Below, in pieces: positions 7,537 to 16,955 of a stretch of DNA of 64,000 bases. The number at the start of each line of letters is the position of its first letter. Within the stretch, counting starts at the first letter, position 1. Both the position numbers and the translations under genes were made by a program. This DNA comes from Cupriavidus taiwanensis LMG 19424. Its GTDB lineage: Bacteria > Pseudomonadota > Gammaproteobacteria > Burkholderiales > Burkholderiaceae. The stretch is taken from contig NC_010528.1 of NCBI RefSeq assembly GCF_000069785.1, forward strand, positions 2,418,001-2,482,000, read 5' to 3'. A model generated the notes under the pieces. It did not search any database, was not told where the DNA came from, and saw only the letters and a program-made list of their open reading frames with translations.

Positions 7537-9867
7537 ATGCCCGTGCGCCGCAAGGTCGTTCTGTGGAGTGTCCTGACACCGGTCGCGCTGATCGCGCTGC
7601 TGGTGGTCGTGATCCTGACCTTCGACTGGAACCGGATCAAGCCCTGGCTCAACGACCGCGTCTCCGAAGCCATCGGCCGCCCCTTTGCCATCAATGGCGA
7701 CCTGACCGTGACGTGGCGCCGCGGCGAGGGCGAGAAAGGCTGGCGCACGCTGGTGCCGTGGCCGCGGCTGTCGGCGCGCGATATCACCGTCGGCAACCCG
7801 GACTGGGCCGCGCAGCCCAATATGGCGACCGTGCGCGAGCTGATCTTCGTGCTGCGCCCGCTGCCGCTGCTGGCCAACGAGATCGCGGTGCCGACCATCG
7901 TCATCGACAGCCCGGCGGTATGGCTGGAGCGCCTGGCCGACAGCCGCAACAACTGGACCTTCGATACCGGCCCGAAAGAGGGCACCTCGAAATGGCAGCT
8001 GGATGTCGGCGAGGTGGTGCTGGCGCGCGGCAACCTGGCGCTGACCGACCAGCTCAAGAAGATCTCGCTGCAAGCGGAACTCGACACCATCGGCAACGCG
8101 CCGCTCTATGACAAGGCGCGCGACGGCGCGCTGGTCGAGCCGCAGGCCTCGGCCGTGCCGCCCGGACCGCCGGGCAGCGCCGCGCAGGCGGCCTCGGCGC
8201 CGCGTGCCGGCGGCCCGGCCTCCGCGGCACCCGCCAACGGCGGCGACGGCCGCTACGGCGTGCGCTGGAAAGCGACCGGGCGCTACAACGAGGCCACCAT
8301 CAACGCCAGCGGCAAGGCCGGCACGGTGCTGAGCCTGCGCAATACCGACGTGCCCTTCCCAATCCAGGCCGACGTGCGCGTGGGCACCACGCGCGCGCAG
8401 ATCGAAGGCACGGTCACCAATCCGGCGCACCTGGCGGCGCTGGATGTGCACCTGACCCTGGCCGGCGACAGCATGGCCAGGCTCTACGCGCTGACCGGCG
8501 TGGTGCTGCCATCGACGCCGCCCTACCAGACCCGCGGCCGGCTGATGGCCACGCTGCGCAAGGAGGGTTCGATCTACGAGTACCAGAAGTTCACCGGCCG
8601 CGTCGGCGGCAGCGACCTGTCCGGCACGCTGACCTTTACCAAGCGCGACCCGCGCCCGCTGCTGGCCGGCAACCTGGTGTCGAACCAGTTGCGCTTCGTC
8701 GACCTGGCCCCGCTGATCGGCGCCGACGCCAAGCCAGGCCGCCCGGCCAAGGACAGCCCGGTGGCCCAGCCGGCGGACAAGGCGCTGCCGGTGGCGCCGT
8801 TCCGCACCGAGCGCTGGGACGAGATCGACGCCGACGTGCACTTCACCGGCAAGCGCATCATCCGCGATGCCGAGCTGCCGATCACGGACCTGGTCACGCA
8901 CCTGAAGCTGCAGGACGGCGTACTGCTGCTCGACCCGCTCAACTTCGGCGTGGCCGGCGGCAACCTGGTGTCGACGGTGCGGCTCGACGGCAAGCGCGAG
9001 CCCATGGGCGCGATGGTCGACCTGACCGCGCGGCGCATGAAGCTCAAGCAGCTGTTCCCGACCTTCGACCTGATGCGTGCCAGCATCGGCGAACTCAACG
9101 GCAGCGCCAAGCTGTCGGCCACCGGCAATTCGGTGGCGGCGCTGCTGGGCTCGTCCAACGGCGAGGCGCGGCTGCTGGTCGAGAACGGCACGGTCAGCAA
9201 GTTCCTGCTCGAGGCCATCGGCCTGAACGTCGGCAGCCTGGTGGTGTCGAAGCTGTTCGGCGACAAGCCGGTGCAGATCAACTGCGGCGTCAGCGACTTC
9301 GCCATGACCGACGGCGTGGCCCGCGCGCGCACCTTCGTGCTCGACACGCAGGATGCGGTGATCGAGACCACCGGCGGCATCGACCTGCGCAGCGAGCGGC
9401 TGGCGCTGACCATCCACCCCGACTCCAAGGGCCTGCGCATCTTCTCGCTGCGCTCGCCGCTGTATGTCGGCGGCACCATGAAGAACCCGCGCGTCAGCCC
9501 CGATATCGGCGTGCTGGCGCTGCGCGCCGGCGGCGCGCTGTCGCTGGCGCTGCTGGCGCCGGTCGCCACCGCCGTACTGCCGCTGATCGACCTCTCCCCG
9601 GGCGGCGAGGACACGCAGTGCGCCAGGTTGCTGGCCGAACTGCGCAAGCGCCCCACCGCGCCGCCGCCCGGCAAGACCTACAAGGACCCGAAGGCAGCGG
9701 AAGCGCCCGCCGGTGGCGGCGCGGCGGCCACCGCCAGCCGGCCCGCTGCGCCGGCCGCCACGGCAGCGCGTCCCGGCAAGCCCGCCGCCGCCCCGCGCGA
9801 TCCGCCCCGGCCCGCCAGCCCGCCCCAGCGTCCGGCCAACGACCGGTCCTTCTACCAGGGCGGCTGA
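7537..9867 (+). CDS. AsmA-family envelope protein
   Basis: 776-aa AsmA/YhjG-type protein. Residues about 8-27 form a single N-terminal membrane anchor, and the rest is predicted periplasmic beta-rich structure of the repeating beta-groove type, proposed to guide phospholipids between membranes. An Ala/Pro/Gly-rich insertion lies near residues 200-235. The conserved AsmA C-terminal block covers about residues 480-700 (VENGTVSKFLLEAIGLNVGSL, VGGTMKNPRVSPD). The last 80 residues are Pro/Ala-rich and unconserved. The gene appears monocistronic and is followed by an 11-bp hairpin. Confidence 0.88.
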   Translation: MPVRRKVVLWSVLTPVALIALLVVVILTFDWNRIKPWLNDRVSEAIGRPFAINGDLTVTWRRGEGEKGWRTLVPWPRLSARDITVGNPDWAAQPNMATVRELIFVLRPLPLLANEIAVPTIVIDSPAVWLERLADSRNNWTFDTGPKEGTSKWQLDVGEVVLARGNLALTDQLKKISLQAELDTIGNAPLYDKARDGALVEPQASAVPPGPPGSAAQAASAPRAGGPASAAPANGGDGRYGVRWKATGRYNEATINASGKAGTVLSLRNTDVPFPIQADVRVGTTRAQIEGTVTNPAHLAALDVHLTLAGDSMARLYALTGVVLPSTPPYQTRGRLMATLRKEGSIYEYQKFTGRVGGSDLSGTLTFTKRDPRPLLAGNLVSNQLRFVDLAPLIGADAKPGRPAKDSPVAQPADKALPVAPFRTERWDEIDADVHFTGKRIIRDAELPITDLVTHLKLQDGVLLLDPLNFGVAGGNLVSTVRLDGKREPMGAMVDLTARRMKLKQLFPTFDLMRASIGELNGSAKLSATGNSVAALLGSSNGEARLLVENGTVSKFLLEAIGLNVGSLVVSKLFGDKPVQINCGVSDFAMTDGVARARTFVLDTQDAVIETTGGIDLRSERLALTIHPDSKGLRIFSLRSPLYVGGTMKNPRVSPDIGVLALRAGGALSLALLAPVATAVLPLIDLSPGGEDTQCARLLAELRKRPTAPPPGKTYKDPKAAEAPAGGGAAATASRPAAPAATAARPGKPAAAPRDPPRPASPPQRPANDRSFYQGG

Positions 9868-9872
9868 GCCCG

Positions 9873-9900
9873 GCACGGCGCCATCGGGGTGGCGCCGTGC
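9873..9900 (+). terminator. hairpin after the AsmA gene
   Basis: Perfect 11-bp stem (9873-9883 with 9890-9900) and a 6-nt loop start 5 bases after the AsmA stop. No T-run follows, so termination by this hairpin alone is uncertain; it may also protect the 3' end. Confidence 0.55.
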
Positions 9901-10195
9901 GCGCCTCGCGCATTAAACAAAATCGCAACACTTGGCGCCGCTGCGGCAAGTTGACACAAGTTGTCGTTGTGCCGCGACGCGCTCCGGCGCATAATTAAAC
10001 GGCCATTTACAAGAAGCTCAAGCATGGCAAGCATTGGCTGCGACGCGGGCTCGCCCGTGTGGCATCCTTGAAAAGGCGCGGCCGCGGCCGCCCTTTGTTT
10101 TGCTGCCGGCTAGCGGCCCTTTTTTCCCGATTCCCCGCCCCGGGTACGGCTCCCCGCCAACACCAGGCACGGTCACCAACGCTCCGCCCCGCCCC
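9901..10195. other. intergenic leader before the MFS gene
   Basis: With the hairpin before it, the stretch 9868-10195 has no gene. It holds a TTGACA hexamer at 9951-9956 without a good -10 at normal spacing, an imperfect GC-rich hairpin around 10072-10096 flanked by A and T runs that resembles a terminator or attenuator, and a short T-run near 10121. No known riboswitch class was recognised. Confidence 0.4.
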
Positions 10196-11407
10196 ATGAC
10201 GCTGACGCATGCCGCCGTCCCGCCGATCACCTGGCTGATCGCACTGACGGTGTGCAACCACGTGGCCTTCAATGCCAGCCGCGTGGTGGTGTCGCTGTTC
10301 GCGATTTCCCTCAAGGCCTCCACCGTCACGCTGGGCGTGCTGATGTCGCTGTACGCGGTGCTGCCGATGCTGCTGGCGATTCGCGCCGGCAAGCGCATCG
10401 ACCAGATCGGCCCGCGCAAGCCGATGATGGCGGGCTCGCTGATGGTGGTGGGCGGGACGCTGCTGCCGGCGCTGTGGCACGAACTGGGCGCGCTGTACCT
10501 GTCGTGCGCGCTGATCGGGGTCGGCTTCATGCTGGTCCAGGTCGCGATGCAGCTCCTGATCGGGCAGGTCTCGACCGATGCCACCCGGCTGCGCAACTAC
10601 ACCTGGCATGCGCTGGGGCTGTCGGTGTCCGGCACGCTTGGGCCGGTGGCGATGGGCTACGTGATCGAGCATGCGGGCTTCCGCCCCGCGTTCGCGGTGC
10701 TGGTGGCAGTGGCGCTGGCGGGCCAGGCCGGCCTGCAATGGGTGCGTCCGCGTCTGCCCGCGCAAGGCGGCAACGCCGGGCGCATCGCCATCGAGGACGG
10801 CAGCCGCCGCTCGACGCTGGACCTGCTGCAGCACCCCGAACTGCGCGCGGTCTTCGTCGCCAGCGCGGTGCTGTCGGCCGCATGGGACCTGCACGCGTTC
10901 CTGATCCCGATCCAGGGCTCGCGCATCGGGCTGTCGCCGTCGTCGATCGGCTGGGTGCTGGGCACGTTCGCCATTGCCACCTTTGCCATCCGCGTGGCGA
11001 TGCCGGCGGTGTCGCGCCGGCTGTCGGAATGGAAAATCATCCGCGCCGCCCTGCTGGTGGGAGCGCTGGCCTACCTGGCCTACCCCTTCGTCGCGCACTT
11101 CTGGCTGATGTGCGTACTGGCCTTCGTGCTGGGCCTGGCGCTAGGCAGCGCGCAGCCCAATGTCATGAACATCCTGCACACCGCGTCGCCGCACGGCCGC
11201 GCCGGCGAGGCGCTGGGCCTGCGCTCGGCGGTGCTGAACACCAGCCAGGTGGTCTGGCCGCTGACCTTCGGCGTGGTCGGCACGGCGCTGGGCATGCTGC
11301 CGATTTTCCTGTCGATGGCGGGCGCGATGGGGGCGGCGGGCTACTATTCGCGGCGCCAGGGACGCAAGGCGCTGGCGCCGCCGGCCAGCTCCGCCACGGG
11401 CGGCTGA
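10196..11407 (+). CDS. MFS transporter (YfcJ-like)
   Basis: 403-aa major facilitator protein with about twelve hydrophobic segments in the inner membrane. The loop after segment 2 carries a variant of the MFS motif A ([13 protein letters not shown]). It resembles the UPF0226/YfcJ group of uncharacterised carriers, some of which are arabinose- or drug-efflux-like. The substrate cannot be named. ATG 10196 starts the first hydrophobic segment; the frame extends upstream to 10034 but those residues are unlike any carrier. The ribosome binding site is weak. Confidence 0.8.
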   Translation: MTLTHAAVPPITWLIALTVCNHVAFNASRVVVSLFAISLKASTVTLGVLMSLYAVLPMLLAIRAGKRIDQIGPRKPMMAGSLMVVGGTLLPALWHELGALYLSCALIGVGFMLVQVAMQLLIGQVSTDATRLRNYTWHALGLSVSGTLGPVAMGYVIEHAGFRPAFAVLVAVALAGQAGLQWVRPRLPAQGGNAGRIAIEDGSRRSTLDLLQHPELRAVFVASAVLSAAWDLHAFLIPIQGSRIGLSPSSIGWVLGTFAIATFAIRVAMPAVSRRLSEWKIIRAALLVGALAYLAYPFVAHFWLMCVLAFVLGLALGSAQPNVMNILHTASPHGRAGEALGLRSAVLNTSQVVWPLTFGVVGTALGMLPIFLSMAGAMGAAGYYSRRQGRKALAPPASSATGG

Positions 11408-11549
11408 CACGCACGGGTGGCGAGACCGATACCGCTTGTCGCCGCGCAAATGCGGCCCCCGATGCATTCGCTATACTCGAATCAGCCGGACCTGCGGCCC
11501 CGCCCCCGGGCGCACCGCGCTTCCAGACCGATTCCCTGATGATTGCGAC

Positions 11550-12188
11550 ATGACCCAACTTGCCGACCTGCGCCGCACCTACGTGCTGGGCGCGCTGTCC
11601 GAATCCGACGTGGCCCCCGACCCCATGAGCCAGTTCAAGCGCTGGTTCGACGAAGCGGTCACGGCCAAGCTGCCGGAGCCCAATGCCATGTCCCTGGCCA
11701 CGGTCGACGCCGACGGCCAGCCCTCCGCGCGCATCGTGCTGCTCAAGGGCATCGATGACCGCGGCTTCACCTTCTTCACCAACTATGAAAGCCGCAAGGG
11801 CCTGGACCTGGCGGCAAATCCGCGCGCCGCGCTGCTGTTCCACTGGGTCCAGCTGGAACGCCAGGTGCGCGTCGAAGGCCGCGTCGAGAAGGTTTCCGAC
11901 GATGAAAGCGACGCCTATTTCGCCACGCGTCCGCTGGGCTCGCGCGTGGGCGCCTGGGCTTCCGCGCAGAGCCGCGAGGTCCCCGGCCGCGACGTGCTCG
12001 AGCAGCGCGAGCAGGAATACCGCAGCAAATTCGGCGAAAACCCGCCGCGCCCGCCCTACTGGGGCGGCTACCGCCTGGTGCCGACCGCACTGGAATTCTG
12101 GCAGGGCCGTCCGTCCCGCCTGCACGACCGCATCGCCTACCGGCTCCAGCCGGGCACGGGCTGGCAGATCGTGCGGCTGTCGCCCTGA
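11550..12188 (+). CDS. pdxH: pyridoxamine 5'-phosphate oxidase
   Basis: 212-aa FMN enzyme that oxidises pyridoxine- or pyridoxamine-5'-phosphate to pyridoxal 5'-phosphate, the last step of vitamin B6 synthesis and salvage. Conserved FMN and substrate motifs are visible: [16 protein letters not shown], the WASAQSR stretch, and the C-terminal PPYWGGYRL and RLHDR segments. Length matches the family. Start 11550 (MTQLADLRR) is the family start. A TATACT hexamer at 11472-11477 may be a -10 element, but no matching -35 is apparent. Confidence 0.95.
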   Translation: MTQLADLRRTYVLGALSESDVAPDPMSQFKRWFDEAVTAKLPEPNAMSLATVDADGQPSARIVLLKGIDDRGFTFFTNYESRKGLDLAANPRAALLFHWVQLERQVRVEGRVEKVSDDESDAYFATRPLGSRVGAWASAQSREVPGRDVLEQREQEYRSKFGENPPRPPYWGGYRLVPTALEFWQGRPSRLHDRIAYRLQPGTGWQIVRLSP

Positions 12189-12423
12189 GCCGGCCGGCGG
12201 ACGCCGCGCGCGTCCGCTGCCTCTACGCCTCTCCCGGGACGACCGCAGGGTCTTCCGGCGGTGCGCTGCACGGCCTGCGGAATTGGACTAAAGTGAGACA
12301 GGCGTCGCTTGGCTACTCTTTTCTTGCAGCGCTCGCGACGGATCGGGCAAGGTTTGCGCGGTGATTCTCCTTGCCGGATGCGTCCGCCGAAGCGTGTGCC
12401 GCAACCATCGGGAGGTAAAGCGC

Positions 12424-13665
12424 ATGTTTTTCAAGCAAACCCTGGAAAAGCAACTCGACAACTGGATCGCCGACCTGCGAGAGAACGCCAATCTCCCGGT
12501 CAGCCTGCGGCTGTGGAATGGCGCCGAATACCCGCTCGGGCAATTCGACAAGCCGGAGGTGACGCTGACCGTGCGCGAAGCCGCGGCCCTGCCGCTGTTG
12601 CTGACCCCGAGCCTGGACAACCTGGGCGAGGCCTACGTCCAGGGCAAGATCGATTTCGAGGGCCGGCTGGCGGACATCATCAAGGTGGGCTACGGCTTCT
12701 CGGCCGCGGCGACGCGGCGCGCCGGCGGGGCGCTGTACAAGGTGGCGCAGCACTTCTCGCATACCAGGCAGCAAGACAGGGAGTCGATCCAGTACCACTA
12801 CGACGTCTCCAACGACTTCTACCAGCTCTGGCTCGACCCCAACATGGTCTATTCCTGCGCCTACTTCGAAAACGGCGATGAAGACCTGGCCACCGCGCAG
12901 ATCAAGAAGATCGACCATATCCTGACCAAGATCCGGCTGCAGCCGGGCCAGACGCTGCTCGACATCGGCTGCGGCTGGGGCGCGCTGGTGCTGCGCGCGG
13001 CGCAGAAGTTCGGCGCGCGCTGCGTCGGCATCACGCTGTCGCAGAACCAGTTCGACCTGGCCACCGAGCGGGTACGGGCCGCGGGCCTGTCCGACCGCAT
13101 CGAGATCCGGCTGCAGGACTACCGCGACACCACCGGCATTTTCGACCGCATCACCAGCGTCGGCATGTTCGAGCACGTGGGCAAGGACAACCTGCCCGGC
13201 TATTTCGGACGCATCCGCGAACTGCTGGCCGACGACGGCTTCGCCATGAACCACGGCATCACCTCGCCCGACCCCGACAACGGCGCGACGCCGATGGACG
13301 GTGCCGAGTTCATGGACCGCTACGTGTTCCCGCAGGGCGAGCTGCCGCATATCGGGCTGGTGCTGCGCACGCTGCAGCAGGGCGGCCTGGAAGCCTTCGA
13401 CGTCGAGCTGCTGCGCCGGCACTACGCGCGCACGCTGCACCACTGGGCCGACAACTTCGAGGCGCGCGGCGACACCATCCGCAGCATGGTGGGCGAGAAA
13501 AAGTACCGCATCTGGCGCGTGTACCTGGCCGGCTGCGCGCATGCCTTCGAGACCGAGAAGATGTCGATCTACCAGGTGGTGTGCCACAAGTCCGGGCTGC
13601 AGGCCGACTCGCTGCCGTGGTCGCGCCGCTATATCTACGACCAGCCCATCGGCGGCAACGACTGA
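12424..13665 (+). CDS. cfa: cyclopropane-fatty-acyl-phospholipid synthase
   Basis: 413-aa SAM-dependent enzyme that adds a methylene bridge across double bonds of phospholipid acyl chains at the inner membrane, usually for acid and stationary-phase tolerance. The order YHYDVSNDFYQLWLD, DIGCGWGALVLRAA (SAM loop), GITLSQNQ and SVGMFEHVG is the family pattern. Start 12424 follows a strong GGAGGTAAA ribosome binding site, so the longer frame from 12361 is rejected. It sits 15 bases before the DUF72 gene. Confidence 0.93.
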   Translation: MFFKQTLEKQLDNWIADLRENANLPVSLRLWNGAEYPLGQFDKPEVTLTVREAAALPLLLTPSLDNLGEAYVQGKIDFEGRLADIIKVGYGFSAAATRRAGGALYKVAQHFSHTRQQDRESIQYHYDVSNDFYQLWLDPNMVYSCAYFENGDEDLATAQIKKIDHILTKIRLQPGQTLLDIGCGWGALVLRAAQKFGARCVGITLSQNQFDLATERVRAAGLSDRIEIRLQDYRDTTGIFDRITSVGMFEHVGKDNLPGYFGRIRELLADDGFAMNHGITSPDPDNGATPMDGAEFMDRYVFPQGELPHIGLVLRTLQQGGLEAFDVELLRRHYARTLHHWADNFEARGDTIRSMVGEKKYRIWRVYLAGCAHAFETEKMSIYQVVCHKSGLQADSLPWSRRYIYDQPIGGND

Positions 13666-13680
13666 AGGCAACCCAGGCGA

Positions 13681-14760
13681 TTGACTGAAGACCTCTTTGG
13701 CGGGCTGCCCCTGCCCGCCCCCGCGGCTACTCCCGGGCGGCCCGCGACGCCAGCCGGCGCGGCCGCCGAACCGGACTCCCCAGGCAAACCGGCGCGTGGC
13801 AAGAGCGTGCAGCCGTTCCCGGCCGCGCCGGCGCTGCAGGCGCTGGCCGCGCGGCTGCCGCCGCACCTGTATTTCGGTACCTCGTCCTGGGCCTATCCCG
13901 GCTGGAACGGGCATGTCTACGACGGCGAGTACGGCGACAGCCTGCTGTCGCGCAAGGGCCTGGCCGCCTATTCGCGGCACCCGCTGCTGCGCGCTGCCGG
14001 CATCGACCGCGGCTTCTACGGGCCGATCCCGCTGGCCGACTACCTGTCGTACGCCGCGCAGGTGCCCGAGGGTTTCCGCTTCCTGGTCAAGGCCCCGGCC
14101 AGCGTCTGCGACGCCTGGCTGCGCGGCCCGGACGGTGCCGGCCGGCTGGCCAACGCCGCCTTCCTGGATGCAGAGATCGCGGCGCGCGACTTCATCGTGC
14201 CGGCCACCAGCGGCCTGGGGCACAAGTGCGGGCCGCTGCTGTTCCAGCTGTCGCCGATGGGCCCGCTGGCCGACAGCGCGGTATTCCTGGAGCGGCTCGA
14301 CGCCTTCCTCGGCGCGCTGCCGGCGCTGGATCCGGCGCTGACGCCGCACGCCGCCTATGCCGTCGAGCTGCGCGACCCGGCCCTGCTGACGCCGCGCTAC
14401 ATCCGGCTGCTGCGCCGCCACGGCGTGCGCTTCTGCCTGTCGGCGCGCGACCGGCTGCCACCGGTGCCGCGCCAGGCCGCGGCGCAGGCGCTGATGGACG
14501 AAGCCGGGGCAGGCCCGCTGGTGCTGCGCTGGATGCTGCATGCGGGCCGCCCCTATGCCTATGCGGAGAAGCGCTATGCGCCGTTCGACCGCATCGTCGA
14601 CGACGATCCCGACACCCGCGACGCGATCGCCGACGTGGTGGCGCGCACGCTGCGCGCCGGGCAGCCCGCCATCGTCATCGTCAGCAACAACGCCGAAGGC
14701 TGCGCCCCGCTGAGCTGCGTGCGGCTGGCCGAAGCCATCGTGGCGCGGCTGGAGGGCTAG
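13681..14760 (+). CDS. DUF72 (YecE-like) protein
   Basis: 359-aa protein of the DUF72/YecE family, a TIM-barrel-like fold of unknown biochemical function. The signature YFGTSSWAYPGWNG is at about residue 63, followed by FRFLVKAP and the C-terminal VSNNAEGCAP. The first 60 residues are Pro/Ala-rich and variable. Translation probably starts at a TTG at 13681, fifteen bases after cfa, because no ATG precedes the conserved region; this makes the N-terminus uncertain. Probably co-transcribed with cfa. Confidence 0.8.
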   Translation: MTEDLFGGLPLPAPAATPGRPATPAGAAAEPDSPGKPARGKSVQPFPAAPALQALAARLPPHLYFGTSSWAYPGWNGHVYDGEYGDSLLSRKGLAAYSRHPLLRAAGIDRGFYGPIPLADYLSYAAQVPEGFRFLVKAPASVCDAWLRGPDGAGRLANAAFLDAEIAARDFIVPATSGLGHKCGPLLFQLSPMGPLADSAVFLERLDAFLGALPALDPALTPHAAYAVELRDPALLTPRYIRLLRRHGVRFCLSARDRLPPVPRQAAAQALMDEAGAGPLVLRWMLHAGRPYAYAEKRYAPFDRIVDDDPDTRDAIADVVARTLRAGQPAIVIVSNNAEGCAPLSCVRLAEAIVARLEG

Positions 14761-14767
14761 GCGCGCC

Positions 14768-15310
14768 TTACTTGCGCAGTTTCGCGCCGAACTGCTTGCG
14801 GAACTTGGCCAGCTTGGGCGAGATCACGAACGCGCAATACCCCTGGCTGGGATGGTCCTGGTAGTAGTTCTGGTGGCTGGCCTCGGCGCGCCAGTAAGGC
14901 TGCTCCGGCTCGACCTGCGTCACGATCGGCGCATCGAACACCTTGGCGGCAGCCAGCTCGCGCATCACGTATTCGGCCGTCGCGCGCTGCGCCTCCGAGT
15001 GCGTGAAGATGGCCGAGCGGTATTGCGGCCCGACGTCGTTGCCCTGCCGGTCCGGCGTGGTGGGGTCGTGGATGGCGAAGAAGATCTCGAGGATTTCGCG
15101 GTAATTGATCACCGACGGATCGAAGCTGACGCGCACCACTTCGACATGGCCGGTATCGCCTGCGCAGACCTGCTGGTAGGTCGGGTGGTCGACATGTCCG
15201 CCGGTATAGCCGGACTCGACCGCGACCACGCCTTCGACCTGCTGGTAGACCGCCTCCAGGCACCAGAAGCACCCGCCGCCCAGCGTGGCGGTTTCCAATC
15301 CATGTTCCAT
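14768..15310 (-). CDS. msrA: peptide methionine (S)-S-oxide reductase
   Basis: 180-aa MsrA, which repairs methionine-S-sulfoxide in proteins. The catalytic motif GGCFWCLEAVY is at residues 12-22, and the family blocks GYTGGHVDHPTYQQVCAGDTGH and FFAIHDPTTPDRQGND are intact. The start at 15310 has a GGGAGCG ribosome binding site. It is convergent with the DUF72 gene (7-base gap) and follows the CoA ligase gene with an 82-base gap on the same strand. Cytosolic, thioredoxin-dependent by family knowledge. Confidence 0.95.
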   Translation of the reverse strand: MEHGLETATLGGGCFWCLEAVYQQVEGVVAVESGYTGGHVDHPTYQQVCAGDTGHVEVVRVSFDPSVINYREILEIFFAIHDPTTPDRQGNDVGPQYRSAIFTHSEAQRATAEYVMRELAAAKVFDAPIVTQVEPEQPYWRAEASHQNYYQDHPSQGYCAFVISPKLAKFRKQFGAKLRK

Positions 15311-15392
15311 TTGCGCCGCTCCCTTGCGTAATCGTCTGTCCTGTCTGGCCAGGCCTCAAGCATAAGCGCAGATCGGCGCGCTTGCAGCGGAT

Positions 15393-16955
15393 TCAGCCAG
15401 GCTGGCGCCGGGCCTCCAGCTGCGCGCGCAATTGCGGCTTGAGCACCTTGCCCAGGGCGCTGCGCGGCAGGTCGTCCATCAGCACCACCTCGCGCGGCAG
15501 CTTGAAGCGGGCGATGCGCGCGGCCAGCTGCTCGCGCAGCGGTTCGGCCGCGAGCGCGCCGGGCGGCGTGCCCGGCGCCGGCACGATCACGGCCACCGGC
15601 ACTTCGCCCCAGCGCGCATCGGCCACGCCGACCACCGCGCATTCCTGCACGCCAGGCAGGCCGACCAGCACGTTCTCGATCTCGGCGGGATAGATGTTCT
15701 CGCCGCCCGAGATGATCATGTCCTTGCTGCGCCCGACCACCTCGATGCAGCCGTCGGCATCGCGGTGCGCCAGGTCGCCGGAATGGAACCAGCCGCCGGG
15801 CAGCCCGCTGTCGCTTAGACCACTCTCGGTCAGCCCACTCTCCGGCTGGTTCCAGTAGCCCGCCATGACGTTGGCGCCGCGCACCCACAGCTCGCCCACC
15901 GCGCCCGGCGGCACCTCGGCGCCGTCAGGGCCGGCCAGGCGCACCTCGGCCTCGGGCTGCGGCCAGCCCGCGTAGCCGGGGCGCGCCATGGCCTGTTCCA
16001 GCTTCAGCACCACCGACACCGGCCCGGTCTCGGTGGCGCCATAGACCTGCCCGAGCGGCACGCCGCGAGCGTGGAAGGCGTCGATATACGAGCGCGGGAT
16101 GGTCGACGATCCGGCCATCACCCCGCGCAGCGCCGCCAGGTCGGCATCGGCCCAGCCCGGATGCTCCAGCACCGCGCGCAGCGTCGCCGGCACCATCAGC
16201 GACAGGCTGGGCCGCGCCGCGGCCACCGCATCCAGCCAAGCCTGCGCCGCAAAGCGGTCATGCAGCGTGACGCGCGCGCCGGCCAGCAGCGCCGGCAGGG
16301 TCTGGATGCACAGCCCGCCGACATGGAACAGCGGCAGCACCGACAGCACGTGGTCGTCGGCGCGCATGCCATGCGCCCACCAGCTGGCACGCGCATTGGC
16401 CAGCACGCCGGCCTGGGTATGCACCGCGCCCTTGGGCTTGCCCGTGGTGCCGGAGGTATAGGCCAGCAGCAGCGGCGCGTGGTCCGGCACGGGAGCATGG
16501 ACCACGCCGTATGGCGCGGGCTCGTCGATCAGCCGGTCGAGGTGCGCCAGCCGGAAATCGCCGCCGGCCTCGCGCGCCAGCGCTTCATTGGGCGCGTCGT
16601 GGAACAGCAAGGCGAGCTGCGCGTGGTCGCAGATGGCCCGCAGCTCAGCCGGCGCCAGCCGGTAGTTCAGCGGCGCAAACATGGCGCCGACGCGGGCGCA
16701 GGCGAACAGCAGCACCAGCTGCAGCTCGTGGTTCAGGCACAGCGTGCCGACGCGGTCGCCGGCGCGGATGCCCCAGGTGGCGGCCAGGTGGGCGCTGGCG
16801 CGCTCCACGCGCCGCCACAGCTTGCCGTAGGTGAAGGTGCGGCCCAGGTAGTGCAACGCCGGCCGGCCCGGCGCCACGTCGGCATGGCCATGCAGCATGG
16901 CAGGCAGCGCCCCCAGCCCGGCGGCGCCGGCTCGGATCGCGCGGGGGGCGCTCAT
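15393..16955 (-). CDS. AMP-forming carboxylic acid-CoA ligase of the NicX-like cluster
   Basis: 520-aa ANL-superfamily ligase. YTSGTTGKPKGAVHT is at about residue 155, then the GATETGPVS motif, SGDLAHRDADGCIEVVGR and the C-terminal catalytic lysine region ALGKVLKPQ. Its ATG (16955-16953) overlaps the stop of the acyl-CoA-dehydrogenase-like gene in an ATGA junction, so the two are translationally coupled and probably act on the same compound. The apparent 872-aa frame running on to 18011 is just an open stretch through the neighbour. The acid activated is unknown; an aromatic acid is an inference from the neighbours. Confidence 0.85.
   Translation of the reverse strand: MSAPRAIRAGAAGLGALPAMLHGHADVAPGRPALHYLGRTFTYGKLWRRVERASAHLAATWGIRAGDRVGTLCLNHELQLVLLFACARVGAMFAPLNYRLAPAELRAICDHAQLALLFHDAPNEALAREAGGDFRLAHLDRLIDEPAPYGVVHAPVPDHAPLLLAYTSGTTGKPKGAVHTQAGVLANARASWWAHGMRADDHVLSVLPLFHVGGLCIQTLPALLAGARVTLHDRFAAQAWLDAVAAARPSLSLMVPATLRAVLEHPGWADADLAALRGVMAGSSTIPRSYIDAFHARGVPLGQVYGATETGPVSVVLKLEQAMARPGYAGWPQPEAEVRLAGPDGAEVPPGAVGELWVRGANVMAGYWNQPESGLTESGLSDSGLPGGWFHSGDLAHRDADGCIEVVGRSKDMIISGGENIYPAEIENVLVGLPGVQECAVVGVADARWGEVPVAVIVPAPGTPPGALAAEPLREQLAARIARFKLPREVVLMDDLPRSALGKVLKPQLRAQLEARRQPG

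Noticed and set aside
9951..9956. TTGACA as promoter of the MFS gene
   Set aside because: No -10-like hexamer occurs at 16-18 bases; the nearest AT-rich hexamer is over 30 bases away.
12313..14541. 742-aa open frame opposite cfa and the DUF72 gene
   Set aside because: Shadow frame; the opposite strand carries clear conserved motifs.
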